A DNA stretch of 64,000 nt from Methylocaldum szegediense (GCF_949769195.1 NZ_OX458333.1:3754001-3818000); one strand, 5' to 3'; positions 1-10,174 are shown, counted from the stretch's first letter. Numbers and translations are program-made. Notes: generated by a model from the sequence alone, not told the origin.

Positions 1-698
1 TTCAGCGGGATTTCCTCCGCGAGTTTTGCCAGGTCGAAGTCGAATTCGCCGATGATTTCGCGCAGCGCTTCACGGGCATTGTCCACTTGATTCTCGGCCT
101 GTATCACATTGGCGTGGGCCTGATCGTACCCGGCTTGGGCTTCGTGCACATCGGTTATGGCGATCAGGCCGACCTCGAACCGAGCCTTAGCCTCTTCGAG
201 TTGGTGCTCGATGGCGCGCTGTTCGGCCCGCGCGAACTCAAGGCTGTCTTGGGCGAACAGCACATCGAAATAGGCGCGTGCGGTGCGCAGCATCAGGTTT
301 TGTTGTTCGGCGGCGTAATTGGCCTCGGCCTCGGCGATTTGGTTGTCCGCCTGGCTGAGTTGCACCCAGTAATCGTGGTGATAAATCGGTTGTGTCAAAT
401 TGATACTGGCCGCGCTGTTCCAGAAGCCGAGATTCCTGCCGCCTGCGATGAAAGCCAGTATAGAGTCTTCGAACTTTGACAGCACCGAGTTGCGGTTGAG
501 CTCTCCGGTAATCGACAAAGTCGGCAACAGGCGGGCAACGCTTTGAGGCTTGGCTTCCAGCACGGCGTTGCGGGTAGCTTCCGCTTCGCGCAGCCTGGGA
601 TCGCGTTGCAGCGCGAGTTCCAAGGTTTGTAACAGATCCTGGGCGTTCGCGACTGCGCTCGCCAGCAAGGACACAGCAAGCAAGAGGCTTTTTTTCAT
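1..698 (-). CDS. tolC: TolC-family outer membrane efflux protein (3' end beyond window)
   Basis: Outer-membrane channel protein of type I secretion and tripartite efflux systems. The minus strand reads from an ATG at 698 to the window edge without a stop (232 codons). A signal peptide comes first (MKKSLLLAVSLLASAVANAQ), then DLLQTLELALQRDP, the usual start of the OEP repeat. Alanine- and glutamate-rich coiled coil follows, including LRTARAYFDVLFAQDSLEFA, typical of TolC tunnel helices. The ATG overlaps the dnaE stop as ATGA, so the two are probably translated together. The family is usually about 430-480 residues, so roughly half is missing. Whether it serves protein secretion or drug efflux cannot be told from this piece. 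Confidence 0.88.
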   Translation of the reverse strand, partial: MKKSLLLAVSLLASAVANAQDLLQTLELALQRDPRLREAEATRNAVLEAKPQSVARLLPTLSITGELNRNSVLSKFEDSILAFIAGGRNLGFWNSAASINLTQPIYHHDYWVQLSQADNQIAEAEANYAAEQQNLMLRTARAYFDVLFAQDSLEFARAEQRAIEHQLEEAKARFEVGLIAITDVHEAQAGYDQAHANVIQAENQVDNAREALREIIGEFDFDLAKLAEEIPL

Positions 699-3600
699 TG
701 GTAGTGCAGTTTCACCTTGTCCGCTCCAACACGCTTTTGCAGGCGCGCGATCAATTCGTCGCCAGGATGCACGCGCCAGCTTTCGCCGAGCTGGATCGTC
801 GTCTGTGCGGCCTTTCCCCGATATTCGATGTAAATCGGACAGGAACCCCCGCGGAACGGCGTGAGTAGATCGACCAGCTCGTTTACCCATTGGTCGCTCG
901 GGCGATCGGTGCTCGTCCCGGCGGATGGCCATTGAATAAAAAGATGTTTGGCAAAGTGCGCGCGCGCCTCCGCCATGGTAAACAGATTTTCGGCCGTGAG
1001 ACGAAGCTGGCCTGCATAGTCGTCGAAGCTCAAATTGCCCTCGACGACGAGCAGGGTGTCCTTCACCAAATGTTCGCGGTATTTTTCCAAGACTTCCGAG
1101 AACACCGCGACTTCCAGCCTTCCCGTCCGATCGTCCAGAGTGGCGAAAGCCATGCGCTTGCCGTTCTTGTTCTGCCGCGTGCGAAGCTCCACGACCAGCC
1201 CTGCGACCACCACGCGCATTTCCCGCCGTCCCGTTGCCCCCCGCTCGTTGTCGAGCGACAACTTCCCGAGACGCGCGGTAACGAAGTGCTGGATCTCGGA
1301 TTCGTAAGGGCCTATAGGATGGCCGGTGAGATAAAGCCCCAGTGTCATTTTTTCATACGCCAGTCGCTCATCTTCCGGCCAAGGTTCGACGACCATCTCT
1401 GCACGCGGCGTATCATTGGTTACTGCCAAGCCTCCGAGCCCGAATAGATCATCCTGTCCAGTCGCGGCCATGGCGCCGTGCTGTTCGGCGGCCTTGATCG
1501 CATCCGACAGCTCCGCCATATGGCGTGCGCGATTCGGATCGATGGAATCCAGCGTGCCGGAACGGATCAGGGCTTCGATGACCCGTCGATTAACCTTGCG
1601 CAGATCGACCCGACGGCAGAAGTCGTACAGATCCACAAACGGGCCGCCCTTTTGTCGCTCTTCAAGAATGTCGCGGATCGCTGTTTCGCCGACGCCCTTG
1701 ATCGCGCCGAGACCGTACAGGATCGTGCGGTCGTCGAGCACCGCAAACCGGTATTCGGAGCGATTGATATCGGGCGGCTGAACCGTCAACTTCATTTCCC
1801 GGCACTCTTCGATCAGCACAACGACCTTGTCGGTGTTGTCCATGTCCGAGGATAGCACCGCCGCCATGAATGCAGCCGGGAAATGGGCTTTGAGCCAGGC
1901 GGTCTGGTAGGACACCAGGGCATAGGCTGCCGAATGCGACTTGTTGAAGCCGTAGCCGGCGAATTTCTCCATGAGGTCGAAGATGTAGCCGGCGATGCTC
2001 TCGTCGACACCCTTCTGGATTGCGCCGGACACAAAGATCTCCCGTTGTTTGGCCATTTCCTCGGGCTTCTTCTTGCCCATGGCGCGGCGCAGAAGGTCGG
2101 CACCGCCGAGGGTGTAGCCGGCCATGTCGCGGGCGATTTGCATCACCTGTTCCTGGTAGACGATGACGCCGTTGGTGGGTTTCAGGATGGGCTCGAGAAT
2201 GGGATGCGGGTATTCCGCCTTGGTGCGGCCGTGCTTGACATTGATATAGTCGTCGACCATGCCCGATTGCAGCGGTCCCGGACGGAATAGCGCCACCAGG
2301 GCGATGATGTCCTCGAAGCAATCCGGCTGTAGGCGCCGGATCAGGTCTTTCATGCCGCGTGATTCGAGCTGGAAGACGGCGGTGGTTTGGCAGTTTTTCA
2401 GCAGCCTGTAGGTATCGGGGTCGTCAAGGGGGATTTGAGCGATATCGATGGGCGGCTCGCCTTTCTCGGCCCGTTGTTTGTTGATGGATTTCACGGCCCA
2501 GTCGATGATGGTCAAGGTTCTAAGTCCCAAGAAGTCGAACTTGACCAGGCCGACGGCTTCGACGTCGTCTTTGTCGAACTGGGTCACCAGGTTTTCGCCA
2601 CCCGGCTCGCAGTACAGCGGGGAAAAATCGATCAGCCGGGAAGGCGCGATGACGACGCCGCCAGCGTGCTTACCGGCGTTCCGCGCGAGGCCTTCGAGCG
2701 ATTTGGCGAGGTCGATGAGCGTTCGGACCTCCTCGTCGCTCTCGTACAACTTTCTGAGGTCTTCGCTGTCGTTGAGAGCCTTGTCCAAGGTGATCCCCAG
2801 TTCGAACGGGATCAGCTTGGCGATCTTGTCCACGAAACTGTAGGAATGGCCCAAGACCCGGCCTACGTCGCGCACCACCGCCTTGGCCGCCATGCTGCCG
2901 TAGGTGATGATCTGGGACACGCGGTCGCGTCCGTATTTACGCGCCACGTAGTCGATGACCTCGTCTCGGCGCTCCATGCAGAAATCGACGTCGAAGTCGG
3001 GCATGGACACGCGTTCGGGGTTCAAGAAGCGCTCGAATAATAGATCGAACTCGATCGGATCGAGATCGGTGATTTTGAGTGCGTAAGCCACCAGCGAACC
3101 CGCGCCGGACCCGCGTCCGGGCCCCACTGGAATGTCGTTTTTCTTGGCCCATTGGATGAAATCGGCCACGATCAGGAAATAGCCGGGGAAATCCATTTGG
3201 TTGATCACCGAAATTTCCATTTCCAGCCGTTCCTCGTAGCGCTTGCGCCGTTCTTCCAACGTTCCTTTTCCGGCGGGTGGGCGCACGGCGAGACGCTCCT
3301 TCAACCCTTTGCGTGATTGCTCTGCGAAGAACTCCGCCGTCGTCATGCCCTCGGGCACTGGGAATTGGGGCAGAAAGTTCTTGCCCAAGGTGAGCTCAAG
3401 ACTGCAGCGCTTGGCAATTTCCACCGTGTTTTCCAGGGCTTCCGGAATATCGGCGAACAACTGTTCCATTTCCTCTGGACTCTTGAGGTACTGTTGTTCG
3501 CTGTAGTCTCGCGGGCGGCGCGGATCGTCCAATACCCGACCCTGATGAATGCATACCCGGGCCTCGTGCGCTTCGAATTCCGAGGGGCTGATGAAACGCA

Positions 3601-4213
3601 CGTCGTTGGTGGCGACCACCGGCGCATCGAACTCGATCGCGAGGTTCAAGGCGCCTTCGATGTATTCCTCTTCGTTCGGTCGTCCGGTGCGTTGTAGTTC
3701 CAAATAAAAGCGTTGGTCGAAAACTTCGAGCCAATGTTCTAGTAGGCGCTTGGCTTCACCGGTGTTGCCTGCCAGCAAAGCCTGACCGATATCGCCCCGG
3801 CGTCCCCCGGATAATGCCAAGAGCCCTTCGTTCTTTTCTTCCAGCCACTCTGGCATCAACTGTGGCACACCCTGATGCTGGTTCTCTTGATAGCTGCGGG
3901 AAATCAGTTCTGTCAGGGTGCGGTAACCCACGGCATTCTGCACGTACAACGTGAACGCGTATGGCGAAGCCGGATCCACGTGGTTGTAAAGCAACACGTC
4001 GGCTCCGGCGACGGGTTTCACACCTTCGGCCAAGGCGGCTTTGTAGAACTTGACCAAGGCAAACAGATTGGACTGGTCTGTCACCGCTACCGCCGGCATG
4101 CCGAGTTCCGCCGTTCGCTTGACCAGGGCCTTCACGTCGATCAGGCCGTCAACTAGGGAATACTCGGTGTGGACGCGGAGGTGAATGAAACGGGGATCGA
4201 GAGCTTCTGTCAT
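695..4213 (-). CDS. dnaE: DNA polymerase III subunit alpha
   Basis: Replicative DNA polymerase catalytic subunit, 1172 residues, close to the usual proteobacterial length of about 1160. An N-terminal PHP domain (HLRVHTEYSLVDGL, AVTDQSNLFALVKF) is followed by the polymerase palm with the catalytic PDFDVDF near residue 400, the fingers (FQLESRGMKDLIRRLQPD), a helix-hairpin-helix region (GLGAIKGVG) and an OB-fold near the C terminus (VVVAGLVVELRTRQNKNGKRMAFATLDD). The next gene downstream overlaps it by 4 bases and is a TolC homologue, an unusual partner for dnaE. Start is the ATG at 4213. Identification is secure. Confidence 0.98.
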   Translation of the reverse strand: MTEALDPRFIHLRVHTEYSLVDGLIDVKALVKRTAELGMPAVAVTDQSNLFALVKFYKAALAEGVKPVAGADVLLYNHVDPASPYAFTLYVQNAVGYRTLTELISRSYQENQHQGVPQLMPEWLEEKNEGLLALSGGRRGDIGQALLAGNTGEAKRLLEHWLEVFDQRFYLELQRTGRPNEEEYIEGALNLAIEFDAPVVATNDVRFISPSEFEAHEARVCIHQGRVLDDPRRPRDYSEQQYLKSPEEMEQLFADIPEALENTVEIAKRCSLELTLGKNFLPQFPVPEGMTTAEFFAEQSRKGLKERLAVRPPAGKGTLEERRKRYEERLEMEISVINQMDFPGYFLIVADFIQWAKKNDIPVGPGRGSGAGSLVAYALKITDLDPIEFDLLFERFLNPERVSMPDFDVDFCMERRDEVIDYVARKYGRDRVSQIITYGSMAAKAVVRDVGRVLGHSYSFVDKIAKLIPFELGITLDKALNDSEDLRKLYESDEEVRTLIDLAKSLEGLARNAGKHAGGVVIAPSRLIDFSPLYCEPGGENLVTQFDKDDVEAVGLVKFDFLGLRTLTIIDWAVKSINKQRAEKGEPPIDIAQIPLDDPDTYRLLKNCQTTAVFQLESRGMKDLIRRLQPDCFEDIIALVALFRPGPLQSGMVDDYINVKHGRTKAEYPHPILEPILKPTNGVIVYQEQVMQIARDMAGYTLGGADLLRRAMGKKKPEEMAKQREIFVSGAIQKGVDESIAGYIFDLMEKFAGYGFNKSHSAAYALVSYQTAWLKAHFPAAFMAAVLSSDMDNTDKVVVLIEECREMKLTVQPPDINRSEYRFAVLDDRTILYGLGAIKGVGETAIRDILEERQKGGPFVDLYDFCRRVDLRKVNRRVIEALIRSGTLDSIDPNRARHMAELSDAIKAAEQHGAMAATGQDDLFGLGGLAVTNDTPRAEMVVEPWPEDERLAYEKMTLGLYLTGHPIGPYESEIQHFVTARLGKLSLDNERGATGRREMRVVVAGLVVELRTRQNKNGKRMAFATLDDRTGRLEVAVFSEVLEKYREHLVKDTLLVVEGNLSFDDYAGQLRLTAENLFTMAEARAHFAKHLFIQWPSAGTSTDRPSDQWVNELVDLLTPFRGGSCPIYIEYRGKAAQTTIQLGESWRVHPGDELIARLQKRVGADKVKLHYQ

Positions 4214-4374
4214 GAAGGGTGGTTAGCTTCCGGGTTGTTGTTCGACTCTGTCGATACAGTCTTGCAATGTACGTTGTTGGTGTTGTCCTTGAAAAAAGTC
4301 AAAAAAGGCACTTAACCTTAACCGACAGGCACGACAGCCGTGGGCGACATGTCTATGCGGTCGTCGCGCGTGGC

Positions 4375-4733
4375 TTAGTCTCTCAGCAGATCGTCGTCCG
4401 GTTGATCCGCTAACGATTTGGCGGCGGCCAGGATCTTAGGCACGTGGTTGACCGCTACGTCCCAAATAATGTTGGCGTCCAAGGCAAAATGATGGTGAGC
4501 GATGATACCCTTCAGCCGCGGCGCTTTTGGCCAGTCGATTTCGGGGATCGCCGCCCGGACTGCCTCCGGCAGATGCTTGACGGCCTCTCCGATCACCTGC
4601 AGGTTGAACAAGACCGCATCGAACCGGGTTTCATCGGCGGTGAATTCATCGAAGGTCCGGTCCTTTACGACTCGGCCGATTTTCTCTGCCGCTGCGATCA
4701 AATCGTCGAGGTAAAGCAGCCATCACGCGACAT
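4375..4733 (-). pseudogene. hepT: HepT-like HEPN toxin of a HEPN/MNT pair, frameshifted at its 5' end
   Basis: HepT proteins are HEPN-fold RNases paired with an MNT nucleotidyltransferase antitoxin. The long frame carries the HepT core (FDAVLFNLQVIGEAVKHLPEAVR, IIAHHHFALDANIIWD) but opens only at an internal TTG at 4701. The expected N terminus is present in another frame: ATG at 4733 gives MSR, then after a one-base gap near 4723 the frame WLLYLDDLIAAAEKIG continues. The motif normally written RX4-6H followed by XY here reads HHH, so the usual tyrosine is histidine. It overlaps the mntA frame by 11 bases. Probably decayed; a sequencing indel cannot be excluded. Confidence 0.75.
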
Positions 4734-5030
4734 GGATTAAATCCTTCTCCACCCAGCGGCGCGCTCTAGGCTTGAAACCGCTGCTGGTTACGAGATCCAC
4801 CTTTTTCCGAACAGCTGTTCGAGATAGGACAGTAAGCCCATGTAGCCGTCGAAAGTGGGCGCAGTCTCGAAATCGACCAACACATCTACGTCACTGTCCT
4901 CTCGCGCTTCGTCTCGCGCGGTCGAACCGAACAAGGCCAGATGTTTGACGCCGAATCGACGCTGCATGTCCTCGCGATGCTCGCGCAACAGAGATAATGC
5001 CTGTTCCCGCTTCATAGGGCGGCAAACCAT
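4723..5030 (-). pseudogene. mntA: MntA-like nucleotidyltransferase antitoxin, frameshifted near the 3' end
   Basis: Minimal nucleotidyltransferase that in intact systems AMPylates the HEPN toxin partner. The active-site signature GSTARDEAREDSDVDVLVDF is intact. The start is taken as ATG 5030 because AGGAGG lies 7 bases upstream. The frame stops early at 4788 (LFGKRWIS). Restoring one base in the T5 run on the plus strand at 4802-4806 gives KKVDLVTSSGFKPRARRWVE and then KDLIHVA with a stop at 4723, which is the normal MntA C terminus and overlaps the hepT ATG. It therefore carries a one-base deletion in a homopolymer, either real decay or an assembly error. Confidence 0.78.
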
Positions 5031-5144
5031 GGCAAACCCTCCTGTGTGATTCGGTATAGCAGCGTATTTTCTCACGCAATCCGTTGCGATCAGTATCGTC
5101 TCATGCCGTTATCGCTGCGCCATCTTGGAACCCGGGAAATGCGA

Positions 5145-6047
5145 TCAGTGTCTGAATTCTTCCAGGCAGAAGCGGAGCGCCTGGTCCCAGTCGGGCAAGG
5201 CTAGGCCGAACCGGTCGAAGAGCTTTTCGTTGGAAAGCACGGAATAGTTCGGGCGCCGCGCCGGCGTCGGGTAATCGGAACTCGGGATCGGTTCCAGTCT
5301 CGCGGCGGATTCCGGCAACAAGCCTAGTCGTAAGGCTTGGTCCCGGATTCGGCAGGCGAAGCCGAACCAGCTGGTCTGTCCGGCACAGCTCAGATGATAA
5401 GTCCCTTGCCGATCGCCCGGCTCGAATCGCCCATGCGAGGTGGACTCGGCGATCATCAAGGCCGTGGCTTCGGCGATGAGCCGGCTCCAGGTCGGAGCGC
5501 CGAGTTGGTCGTCCACGATGCGTACACATTCCCGCTCTCGCATCAGCCTCAGCATCGTGAGTAGAAAATTCTGTCCGCGCCGTCCATAAACCCAGGCGGT
5601 GCGGAGAATGAAGTGAGGCACTCCGACATGACGGATGGCTTCTTCGCCGGCCAGCTTGCTTCGGCCGTAGGTGTTTTGCGGCCCAACTGCATCGTCCTCG
5701 CGGTAAGGCCTTCGACTATCGCCCGGAAAGACGTAGTCGGTAGAGTAATGGACCAGTCCAGCGCCGATGGCGAGCGCTTCCTCGGCCAGAATACCGGGAG
5801 CCACTGCATTGATCCTGAACGCGAGATCGCTTTCCTGCTCCGCTTTATCCACGGCAGTATAGGCGGCCGCGTTGACGATCAGACCGGGTCGGGTTTGGCG
5901 TATCGTTTCTCGAATGGAGTTGGAATCGGCCAGATCCAGGACGGGCGTCGACCGCCGACCCAGCGCTACCGTTTCGCCCAAGCAGGCGAGCGTCCGGCGC
6001 AGCTCCCAGGCCACTTGCCCATCGCATCCGATCAGGAGAATCTTCAT
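5145..6047 (-). CDS. rfbD: dTDP-4-dehydrorhamnose reductase
   Basis: Last step of dTDP-L-rhamnose synthesis, an NADPH-dependent reduction in the cytoplasm. It has a Rossmann nucleotide site ([16 protein letters not shown]), the HYSTDYVFPG strand and the catalytic YGRSK (Tyr-X3-Lys). The length of 300 residues is normal for RfbD. The ATG at 6047 overlaps the rfbC stop as ATGA; the frame stays open far upstream but that part is antisense-like and lacks family homology. It is the last gene of the rhamnose run, about 110 bases before the decayed mntA. Confidence 0.95.
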   Translation of the reverse strand: MKILLIGCDGQVAWELRRTLACLGETVALGRRSTPVLDLADSNSIRETIRQTRPGLIVNAAAYTAVDKAEQESDLAFRINAVAPGILAEEALAIGAGLVHYSTDYVFPGDSRRPYREDDAVGPQNTYGRSKLAGEEAIRHVGVPHFILRTAWVYGRRGQNFLLTMLRLMRERECVRIVDDQLGAPTWSRLIAEATALMIAESTSHGRFEPGDRQGTYHLSCAGQTSWFGFACRIRDQALRLGLLPESAARLEPIPSSDYPTPARRPNYSVLSNEKLFDRFGLALPDWDQALRFCLEEFRH

Positions 6048-6601
6048 GCTTGGAAGGTGGGGAGCGCGTCGCGGGGAAAGTCCTTCAAAAAACGGGCGGA
6101 CTGGTCCTTCGCCGACAAGACGGGGGTTTCGATCGGCCAAGTGATGCCGAGATCCGGATCGTCCCAGCGCAGGCTGTATTCCGTATCCGGATTGTAGAAA
6201 TCGGTGCACTTGTAAGAAAAAAGTGCGGTTTCGCTCAGAACGCAGAAACCGTGAGCAAAGCCCTCTGGCACATAAAGCTGAAGGTGATTTTCGCCCGAGA
6301 GGTGCACTCCGAACCAACGGCCGAAAGTCGGCGAGCCAACGCGGATGTCCACCGCCACATCGAAGACCTCGCCTTGTAGGACCTGCACGAGCTTGCCCTG
6401 GGGATTCGGGTTTTGAAAGTGCAAGCCACGCAGAATGCCCTTGCGAGATAAAGACATGTTGTCCTGGACGAACTCTTGGTCCAGGCCGGCGGCGTGGTAG
6501 CGGCGCCGGTTCCACGTTTCCAGAAAGAAGCCGCGGGAGTCCCCGAAAACATCGGGCTCGATCAGCAGCACTCCTGGTAAGGCGGTCGATTCTATTTTCA
6601 T
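6044..6601 (-). CDS. rfbC: dTDP-4-dehydrorhamnose 3,5-epimerase
   Basis: Converts dTDP-4-keto-6-deoxyglucose to the L-configured 4-keto-rhamnose. The 185 residues show the RmlC cupin features: [20 protein letters not shown] near the N terminus, the catalytic-histidine region [19 protein letters not shown], and [15 protein letters not shown]. It overlaps rfbA upstream and rfbD downstream by 4 bases each, so the three are likely translationally coupled. Confidence 0.96.
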   Translation of the reverse strand: MKIESTALPGVLLIEPDVFGDSRGFFLETWNRRRYHAAGLDQEFVQDNMSLSRKGILRGLHFQNPNPQGKLVQVLQGEVFDVAVDIRVGSPTFGRWFGVHLSGENHLQLYVPEGFAHGFCVLSETALFSYKCTDFYNPDTEYSLRWDDPDLGITWPIETPVLSAKDQSARFLKDFPRDALPTFQA

Positions 6602-7488
6602 GTGGGCCGGCCGAGTTGAAGAAGTCTGATCAAATATTCACCGTAACTGCTCTTGTTCAGCTTCATGGCGTGCTTTTCCAGATCGCCGGCGCTGATCCAG
6701 CCCTGACTCCAGGCGATTTCCTCGGGGCAGCAGATCTTGAGGCCCTGGCGTTCTTCTATCGTTTGAATGAAATTGGAAGCCTGCAGCAAGGAGTCGTGAG
6801 TTCCGGTGTCTAGCCAGGCGATGCCGCGGCCAAGTTTTTCGACCCGAAGCCGTCCTTGCTGCAGATAGAGGTTGTTGATGTCGGTGATTTCGAGTTCGCC
6901 CCGTGCCGAAGGCTTCAGGTCGACGGCCATGTCGATCACCTGGTTGTCGTAAAAATAAAGGCCGGTGATGGCGTAGTTGGATTTTGGGTGCTTAGGCTTT
7001 TCCACCAGACCGACGACCCGGTCGTTTTCGTCGAACTCCGCGACACCGTAGCGTTCAGGGTCCTTGACCCAGTAACCGAAGACCGTGGCGCCAGTTTGGC
7101 GGCCTACAGCGTTTTCCAAATAAGTTTGCAGGCCGTGGCCGTAGAAGATGTTATCGCCCAGAATCAGGCAGCAGCGATCCGTGCCGATAAAATCCCGTCC
7201 GATGATGAAGGCTTGGGCGAGTCCTTCGGGTTTTGGTTGAACCGCGTAATGGATCGACATGCCCCACTGCCCACCGTCGCCCAACAGGCTTTGGAACAAG
7301 GGCGCGTCCTGCAGCGTGGTAATGATCAGTATGTTGCGGATACCCGCCAGCATCTGGACCGATAGCGGGTAATAGATCATCGGTTTGTCGTAAACCGGCA
7401 GCAACTGCTTGCTCACGACATAGGTCAGCGGGTGCAGGCGGGTACCCGAGCCCCCGGCCAGAATAATCCCCTTTAGATTATCGGACAC
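6598..7488 (-). CDS. rfbA: glucose-1-phosphate thymidylyltransferase
   Basis: First step of dTDP-rhamnose synthesis: glucose-1-phosphate plus dTTP gives dTDP-glucose. The nucleotidyltransferase loop [14 protein letters not shown] is at the N terminus, followed by [26 protein letters not shown] and [20 protein letters not shown] take the GTG at 7488 as the start: it is preceded by a GGGGGG tract at good spacing and gives the normal family N terminus (296 residues). The longer frame from 7548 adds 20 residues without homology. It overlaps rfbC by 4 bases and follows rfbB after 69 bases. Confidence 0.95.
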   Translation of the reverse strand: MSDNLKGIILAGGSGTRLHPLTYVVSKQLLPVYDKPMIYYPLSVQMLAGIRNILIITTLQDAPLFQSLLGDGGQWGMSIHYAVQPKPEGLAQAFIIGRDFIGTDRCCLILGDNIFYGHGLQTYLENAVGRQTGATVFGYWVKDPERYGVAEFDENDRVVGLVEKPKHPKSNYAITGLYFYDNQVIDMAVDLKPSARGELEITDINNLYLQQGRLRVEKLGRGIAWLDTGTHDSLLQASNFIQTIEERQGLKICCPEEIAWSQGWISAGDLEKHAMKLNKSSYGEYLIRLLQLGRPT

Positions 7489-7557
7489 AATAGTATCCCC
7501 CCTTATGTGCTGTTCATTCCGAAAGACCGGCTTTGGCCGCCGGCCCATCCGTGGTGC

Positions 7558-8628
7558 TCAGGAACGTTCGATTCCTAGCCGTTCTCCCCGGTAGCTTCCG
7601 TCCATCACACGCTGGCTCCAGGTCTGGTTTTCCAGGTACCACTGCACGGTCTTGCGCAGTCCGGTTTCAAAGGTTTCGTGCGGTTCCCATCCCAGTTCCC
7701 GGCGGATTTTGCTGGCATCGATCGCATAGCGAAAATCGTGTCCGGGGCGATCCGCGACAAACGTAATGAGTTTGCGGTGTGGGCGGAACTTCGAGTTCGG
7801 CAGTAATTCGTCCAGCAGGCTGCAAATGGTCTCGACGACTTCCAGGTTGGTTTTTTCGTTGTTGCCGCCGATATTGTAGACTTCGCCAGGCTTGCCTTCT
7901 TCGATGACGCGCTCAAGTGCCCGGCAATGGTCCTCGACGTAAAGCCAGTCGCGCACATTGGCGCCGGTTCCGTAAACCGGAAGGGGTTTGCCGTTGATGG
8001 CGTTATGGATCATCAAGGGAATCAGCTTTTCCGGGAATTGGTACGGCCCGTAATTGTTGGAGCAATTTGTAGTCAGGGTCGGCATTCCGTAGGTGTGGAA
8101 ATAGGCCCTGACCAAGTGGTCGGATGAGGCTTTGGACGCCGAGTAGGGCGAATTCGGACGATAAGGGCTTTCCTCGGTGAAGTATCCCTCGGAGCCCAGC
8201 GTTCCGTAGACCTCGTCGGTGGAGACGTGGAGGAAACGAAACGCTTTGTGCGCCTCGGGAGAGAGCGAGCGCCAATAGCGGCGAGCTGCCTCGAGTAGTT
8301 GGAACGTACCGAGTATGTTGGTCTGGATGAAAGGCTCCGGCGAGTCGATGGACCGGTCGACGTGGCTTTCCGCGGCGAAGTTAACGATGACGTCCGGCTG
8401 ATAGCGTTCCAGTAGGTAATCAACTAGGCTGCGGTCGCCTATGGATCCCAGGATGAACACATGGTTGGGGTTGTCCTTGATGCTGTCGAGCGTATCTAAA
8501 TTGCCGGCATAGGTCAGGGCGTCCAGGTTGACGACCTGAAGATTCGGGCGGCGCATCTGTCGAAGCACGAAATTCCCGCCAATGAATCCGGCGCCCCCTG
8601 TTACCAATATCGTCTTCCGTCTTGTCAT
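7558..8628 (-). CDS. rfbB: dTDP-glucose 4,6-dehydratase
   Basis: Second step of dTDP-rhamnose synthesis; an NAD-dependent extended short-chain dehydrogenase of 356 residues. It shows [12 protein letters not shown] for NAD binding, the STDEVYG strand, and the [12 protein letters not shown] catalytic Tyr-X3-Lys. The ATG at 8628 overlaps the stop of the ABC permease gene as ATGA. The longer frame running to 9129 lies inside the permease gene and is rejected. Coupling to an exporter gene is notable and is discussed as a finding. Confidence 0.96.
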   Translation of the reverse strand: MTRRKTILVTGGAGFIGGNFVLRQMRRPNLQVVNLDALTYAGNLDTLDSIKDNPNHVFILGSIGDRSLVDYLLERYQPDVIVNFAAESHVDRSIDSPEPFIQTNILGTFQLLEAARRYWRSLSPEAHKAFRFLHVSTDEVYGTLGSEGYFTEESPYRPNSPYSASKASSDHLVRAYFHTYGMPTLTTNCSNNYGPYQFPEKLIPLMIHNAINGKPLPVYGTGANVRDWLYVEDHCRALERVIEEGKPGEVYNIGGNNEKTNLEVVETICSLLDELLPNSKFRPHRKLITFVADRPGHDFRYAIDASKIRRELGWEPHETFETGLRKTVQWYLENQTWSQRVMDGSYRGERLGIERS

Positions 8629-9434
8629 GCGGCTGCCCCCCCTTTGCGTTGCATCATGCCTCTTGAGGGATTGTATCCGATGATCGCGACGATCAGGAAA
8701 ACGATCAGCGCCACCGACGTGTAAACACAGGCGTAAGGATTGAACTGCCCGTAAAGCGCGAAACGGATGAGCTCTACAGCCTGGGAAAAGGGGTTGTAGG
8801 AGGCGAGAACATAAAGGAGCTCGCTCGATTCCTGAATTTTCCACAGCGGATAGAGCGCCGTGGACAGGAAAAACATCGGAAAGATTACGAAATTCATGAC
8901 GCCGGCGAAGTTTTCCAGTTGCTTGATGACGGAGGACAGCAACAGGCCGAGAGCGCCGAGCATCAAACCGGCGAGGATAAGTGCCGGCAACACGGTCAGA
9001 TAACCTTCCAGAGGAGCCTGGACGTCGTAGAACCAGGCAATGAGCAGAAACGTATAAGCCTGCAAGACTGCAACCAGTACGCCTGCCAGCAGCTTGCCGA
9101 CCAGCAGATACCAACGGGGCAGGGGGCAAACCAGGAGCGTTTTCATGCTCCCCATCTCGCGGTCGTACACCATGGACAAGGAACTTTGCATGCCGTTGAA
9201 CAGCAGAATCATCCCGAGCAGTCCGGGTGTGATGTAGACCTCGTACAGGATATACGTTTCATAGGGCGGAATGATGGCGACACCGAGTGTGGAACGGAAT
9301 CCGGCGGCGAAGATGAACAGCCAGACCAGAGGGCGCACCAAAGCCGAGACGAACCGTTCGCGCTGATGGACGAAGCGCAGCAGCTCCCGCCCCATGATGC
9401 CGCGCAGCGCCCGGACGTAGTGCATGAGCCTCAT
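8625..9434 (-). CDS. ABC-2 type transporter permease of a PQQ-associated ABC cluster
   Basis: Membrane component of an ABC exporter, 269 residues with about six predicted helices ([56 protein letters not shown]) and the ABC-2 hallmark [19 protein letters not shown]. Its start overlaps the ATPase stop and its stop overlaps the rfbB start, 4 bases each. The whole set (binding protein, beta-propeller, ATPase, permease) matches a group known next to PQQ-dependent alcohol dehydrogenase genes. No dehydrogenase is in this window, so the substrate is unknown. Confidence 0.88.
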   Translation of the reverse strand: MRLMHYVRALRGIMGRELLRFVHQRERFVSALVRPLVWLFIFAAGFRSTLGVAIIPPYETYILYEVYITPGLLGMILLFNGMQSSLSMVYDREMGSMKTLLVCPLPRWYLLVGKLLAGVLVAVLQAYTFLLIAWFYDVQAPLEGYLTVLPALILAGLMLGALGLLLSSVIKQLENFAGVMNFVIFPMFFLSTALYPLWKIQESSELLYVLASYNPFSQAVELIRFALYGQFNPYACVYTSVALIVFLIVAIIGYNPSRGMMQRKGGAAA

Positions 9435-10174
9435 GCGGCCTCCCGTGTCAAGATATGGAAGGCATCACCCACGGTTTCGACGCCGGCGGTTTTCAGTACC
9501 TCCGAGACCGAACCTTCTGCCTGGACGGCTCCTCGATGCAACACGATCAGGCGGTCGTCCTCATAGATTTCATCGATAAGATGGGTCGCCCACAGCACCG
9601 CGATTCCACTATCCGAACACAAGCGATGCACGTAATCGACGATAGCCTTTCGGCTCGGAACGTCCAAGCCCACTGTGGGCTCGTCCAAAAGCAGCAGCCG
9701 TGGGTTGTGCAACAAGGCGCGAGCGATTTCGACCCGGCGCCGGTGGCCGCCGTTGAGCTGGCGAACCTTTTCTTTGCGGCGTTCGTACATGCCTTGCCGT
9801 TCCAATTCTTCCCGGATGCGCGCGTCGGCCTGGCGCCGACTTAGACCGTGCAGCGAAGCATGGTAATGAAGATTCTGTAGCACGGAGAGGTCGAGGTCCA
9901 GGGTCGGTTGCTGAAATACGACGCCGAGTTGCGCAAGGGCGCGGCTAGGTACTTTTTTGACGTCGTATCCGGCGATTTCGATGCGCCCTTCGCGACTGGC
10001 GTAAAGCCGGGTGATCAGGGAAAACAGGGTGGTTTTGCCGGCGCCGTTAGGACCGAGCAAGATGGCGCACTGCCCCGGCGCGACGGCAAAGCTCACTCGG
10101 TCTAGAGCCTTCTTTTTGCCGTAGGCGTAGGAAAGCCCGGTCACGCTCAGGGCAGGCGAGGGATTTGAAGTCAT
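9431..10174 (-). CDS. ABC transporter ATP-binding protein, PQQ-associated type
   Basis: Cytoplasmic ATPase of the adjoining permease, 247 residues. Walker A is GPNGAGKTT, the Q-loop region is VVFQQPTLDLDLS, Walker B is RLLLLDEPTVGLD, and a switch histidine follows in WATHL. The signature loop reads [16 protein letters not shown] rather than LSGGQ; a GGH signature is characteristic of the PQQ-associated ABC ATPase group (TIGR03864 in my memory). It overlaps the propeller gene upstream and the permease downstream by 4 bases. Confidence 0.92.
   Translation of the reverse strand: MTSNPSPALSVTGLSYAYGKKKALDRVSFAVAPGQCAILLGPNGAGKTTLFSLITRLYASREGRIEIAGYDVKKVPSRALAQLGVVFQQPTLDLDLSVLQNLHYHASLHGLSRRQADARIREELERQGMYERRKEKVRQLNGGHRRRVEIARALLHNPRLLLLDEPTVGLDVPSRKAIVDYVHRLCSDSGIAVLWATHLIDEIYEDDRLIVLHRGAVQAEGSVSEVLKTAGVETVGDAFHILTREAA

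Noticed and set aside
6048-6515. Long upstream extension of the rfbD frame
   Set aside because: It lies inside rfbC in another frame and has no family homology; ATG 6047 with the ATGA overlap is the real start.
8629-9129. Upstream extension of the rfbB frame
   Set aside because: It overlaps the well-supported permease gene; the rfbB family begins at 8628.
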